Shown piece by piece: positions 63,472-64,000 of a stretch of DNA of 64,000 nt (position 1 is its first letter; the number at the start of each line of letters is the position of its first letter). Below the pieces are notes generated by a model, which saw only the letters and a list, made by a program, of their open reading frames with translations, made no database searches and was not told where the DNA came from. The stretch comes from Chloroflexota bacterium (GTDB lineage Bacteria; Chloroflexota; Dehalococcoidia; JACPQD01). The stretch lies in the NCBI GenBank assembly GCA_016190665.1, contig JACPQD010000103.1, positions 1-64,000 of the forward strand. The letters run 5' to 3'. The position numbers were made by a program, and so were the translations under genes.

Positions 63472-64000
63472 ATGAACATCCTCCACGCCACCACAGCCCC
63501 GTCCCTGTTGCAGCGCCTGAAAGAGATGCTGGGCAGCTCAGCCCGGGCGGACATCGCTGTGGGCTACTTCTTCATCAGTGGCTTTGAGCAGGTGTCGGCC
63601 GAGCTGAACGCGCTCAAGAAGGTGCGCATTCTGGTGGGACGCACGGATCGCCAGGTGGTGGAGCAGGTGGCCCTGGGCTTGCAGCAGGCGGAGGCCCTCC
63701 AGGCTAAGCTGGAGGCGGACAGCACCGTGCGGCGCAGCCAGCAAGAGGCGCTGGCGGCCCAGGCCGTCACTCACGTTGCCGAAGGCGTCGCGATCATGCC
63801 CCAGACAGAAGGCTCGCAGCGCGCCGTGGCTGTCCTGAGGGAGATGGTGGCTTCCGGCAAGGTGGAGGTGAAGGCCTACCTGCGCAGCACTCTGCACGCC
63901 AAGGCCTATCTGTGCTGGTACGAAAACCACGCGGAGCCGGGGGCCGCCGTCGTCGGCTCCTCCAACTTCACCCTGGCCGGCTTCACGGGAAACACGGAGC
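63472..64000 (+). CDS. PLD-like domain protein, probable helicase (cut by window end)
   Basis: 176 codons seen, no stop before the window edge. It starts MNILHATTAPSLLQRLKEML. A phospholipase-D-like nuclease half-motif follows at about 142 (HAKAYLCWY) with GSSNFTLAGFTGN at about 163-175. Proteins with this N-terminus are usually SNF2/DEAD helicases with an N-terminal PLD domain, found next to Eco57I-type methyltransferases in restriction-like loci. The helicase part would lie beyond the window and is inferred. Confidence 0.7.
   Translation, partial: MNILHATTAPSLLQRLKEMLGSSARADIAVGYFFISGFEQVSAELNALKKVRILVGRTDRQVVEQVALGLQQAEALQAKLEADSTVRRSQQEALAAQAVTHVAEGVAIMPQTEGSQRAVAVLREMVASGKVEVKAYLRSTLHAKAYLCWYENHAEPGAAVVGSSNFTLAGFTGNTE

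Noticed and set aside
1..64000. Alternative genetic code with TGA as Trp or Gly
   Set aside because: TGA is used as terminator by several intact genes here (for example 28866, 44488, 58999 and 62420), and in-frame TGAs occur only at the UGxC position.
1..64000. tRNA (including tRNA-Sec), rRNA or other RNA genes
   Set aside because: I looked through the intergenic gaps and saw no cloverleaf-like segment or rRNA-like sequence. A short RNA gene could still be missed by eye.

Overview
The window is about 64 kb of roughly 58-60% GC bacterial DNA. From about 0.1 to 57.3 kb almost every gene lies on the minus strand and is tightly packed, with one plus-strand interruption at 48.2 kb. Gene content points to an anaerobe that makes selenocysteine: glycyl radical enzymes, a tungsten-type aldehyde ferredoxin oxidoreductase, many lipoprotein solute-binding proteins and a large set of selenoproteins. 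The mix resembles uncultured Chloroflexota (Dehalococcoidia or SAR202-like), but no marker gene settles this and the taxon is a guess.

The central feature is an array of 13 paralogous genes with an in-frame TGA at the start of a UGxC motif (U = selenocysteine; UGSC, UGTC, UGGC or UGNC). They belong to the UGSC (seleno)protein family. In each one the reading frame stays open past the TGA and stays homologous to its paralogues. A hairpin follows with its loop about 20 nt after the TGA, as expected for a bacterial SECIS element. Nine genes encode one long protein of about 550-580 residues: an N-terminal UGxC module, then a roughly 350-residue module marked by GWTDGLPxxPPT, NAVMAGC, NGPI, a G-rich NATIGRA-like segment and WxPxHVExGF. 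In four loci the two modules are separate adjacent genes. The second module is not a family I can name.

These genes are interleaved with nine intact family-5 (Dpp/Opp-like) lipoproteins but no ABC permease or ATPase. Other neighbours are two glycyl radical enzymes (no activase seen), two carboxymuconolactone-decarboxylase-like proteins, two cupins, two HMGL-type lyases, a LUD-domain protein, a CapA-like protein, a small dimeric-barrel protein, a metallo-beta-lactamase-fold protein and the aldehyde oxidoreductase. My reading is a repeatedly duplicated set of uptake-plus-selenoenzyme modules that act on different small organic substrates. The substrates and the reaction are unknown. The Sec motif resembles that of the GrdB subunit of glycine/betaine reductases, which hints at reductive cleavage chemistry.

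About 57.3-58.1 kb is a boundary with a tandem repeat and a LysR-type regulator transcribed away from the array. From 59.4 kb to the end, on the plus strand, there is an unrelated accessory region: an Eco57I-type DNA methyltransferase, a broken copy of the start of a PLD-domain gene, a HicA-HicB pair with a DUF2283 gene, and the start of the intact PLD-domain gene, which is cut by the window end. This looks like a restriction or defence locus interrupted by a toxin-antitoxin cassette. I recognised no rRNA, tRNA, CRISPR array or selA/selB/selC/selD gene.
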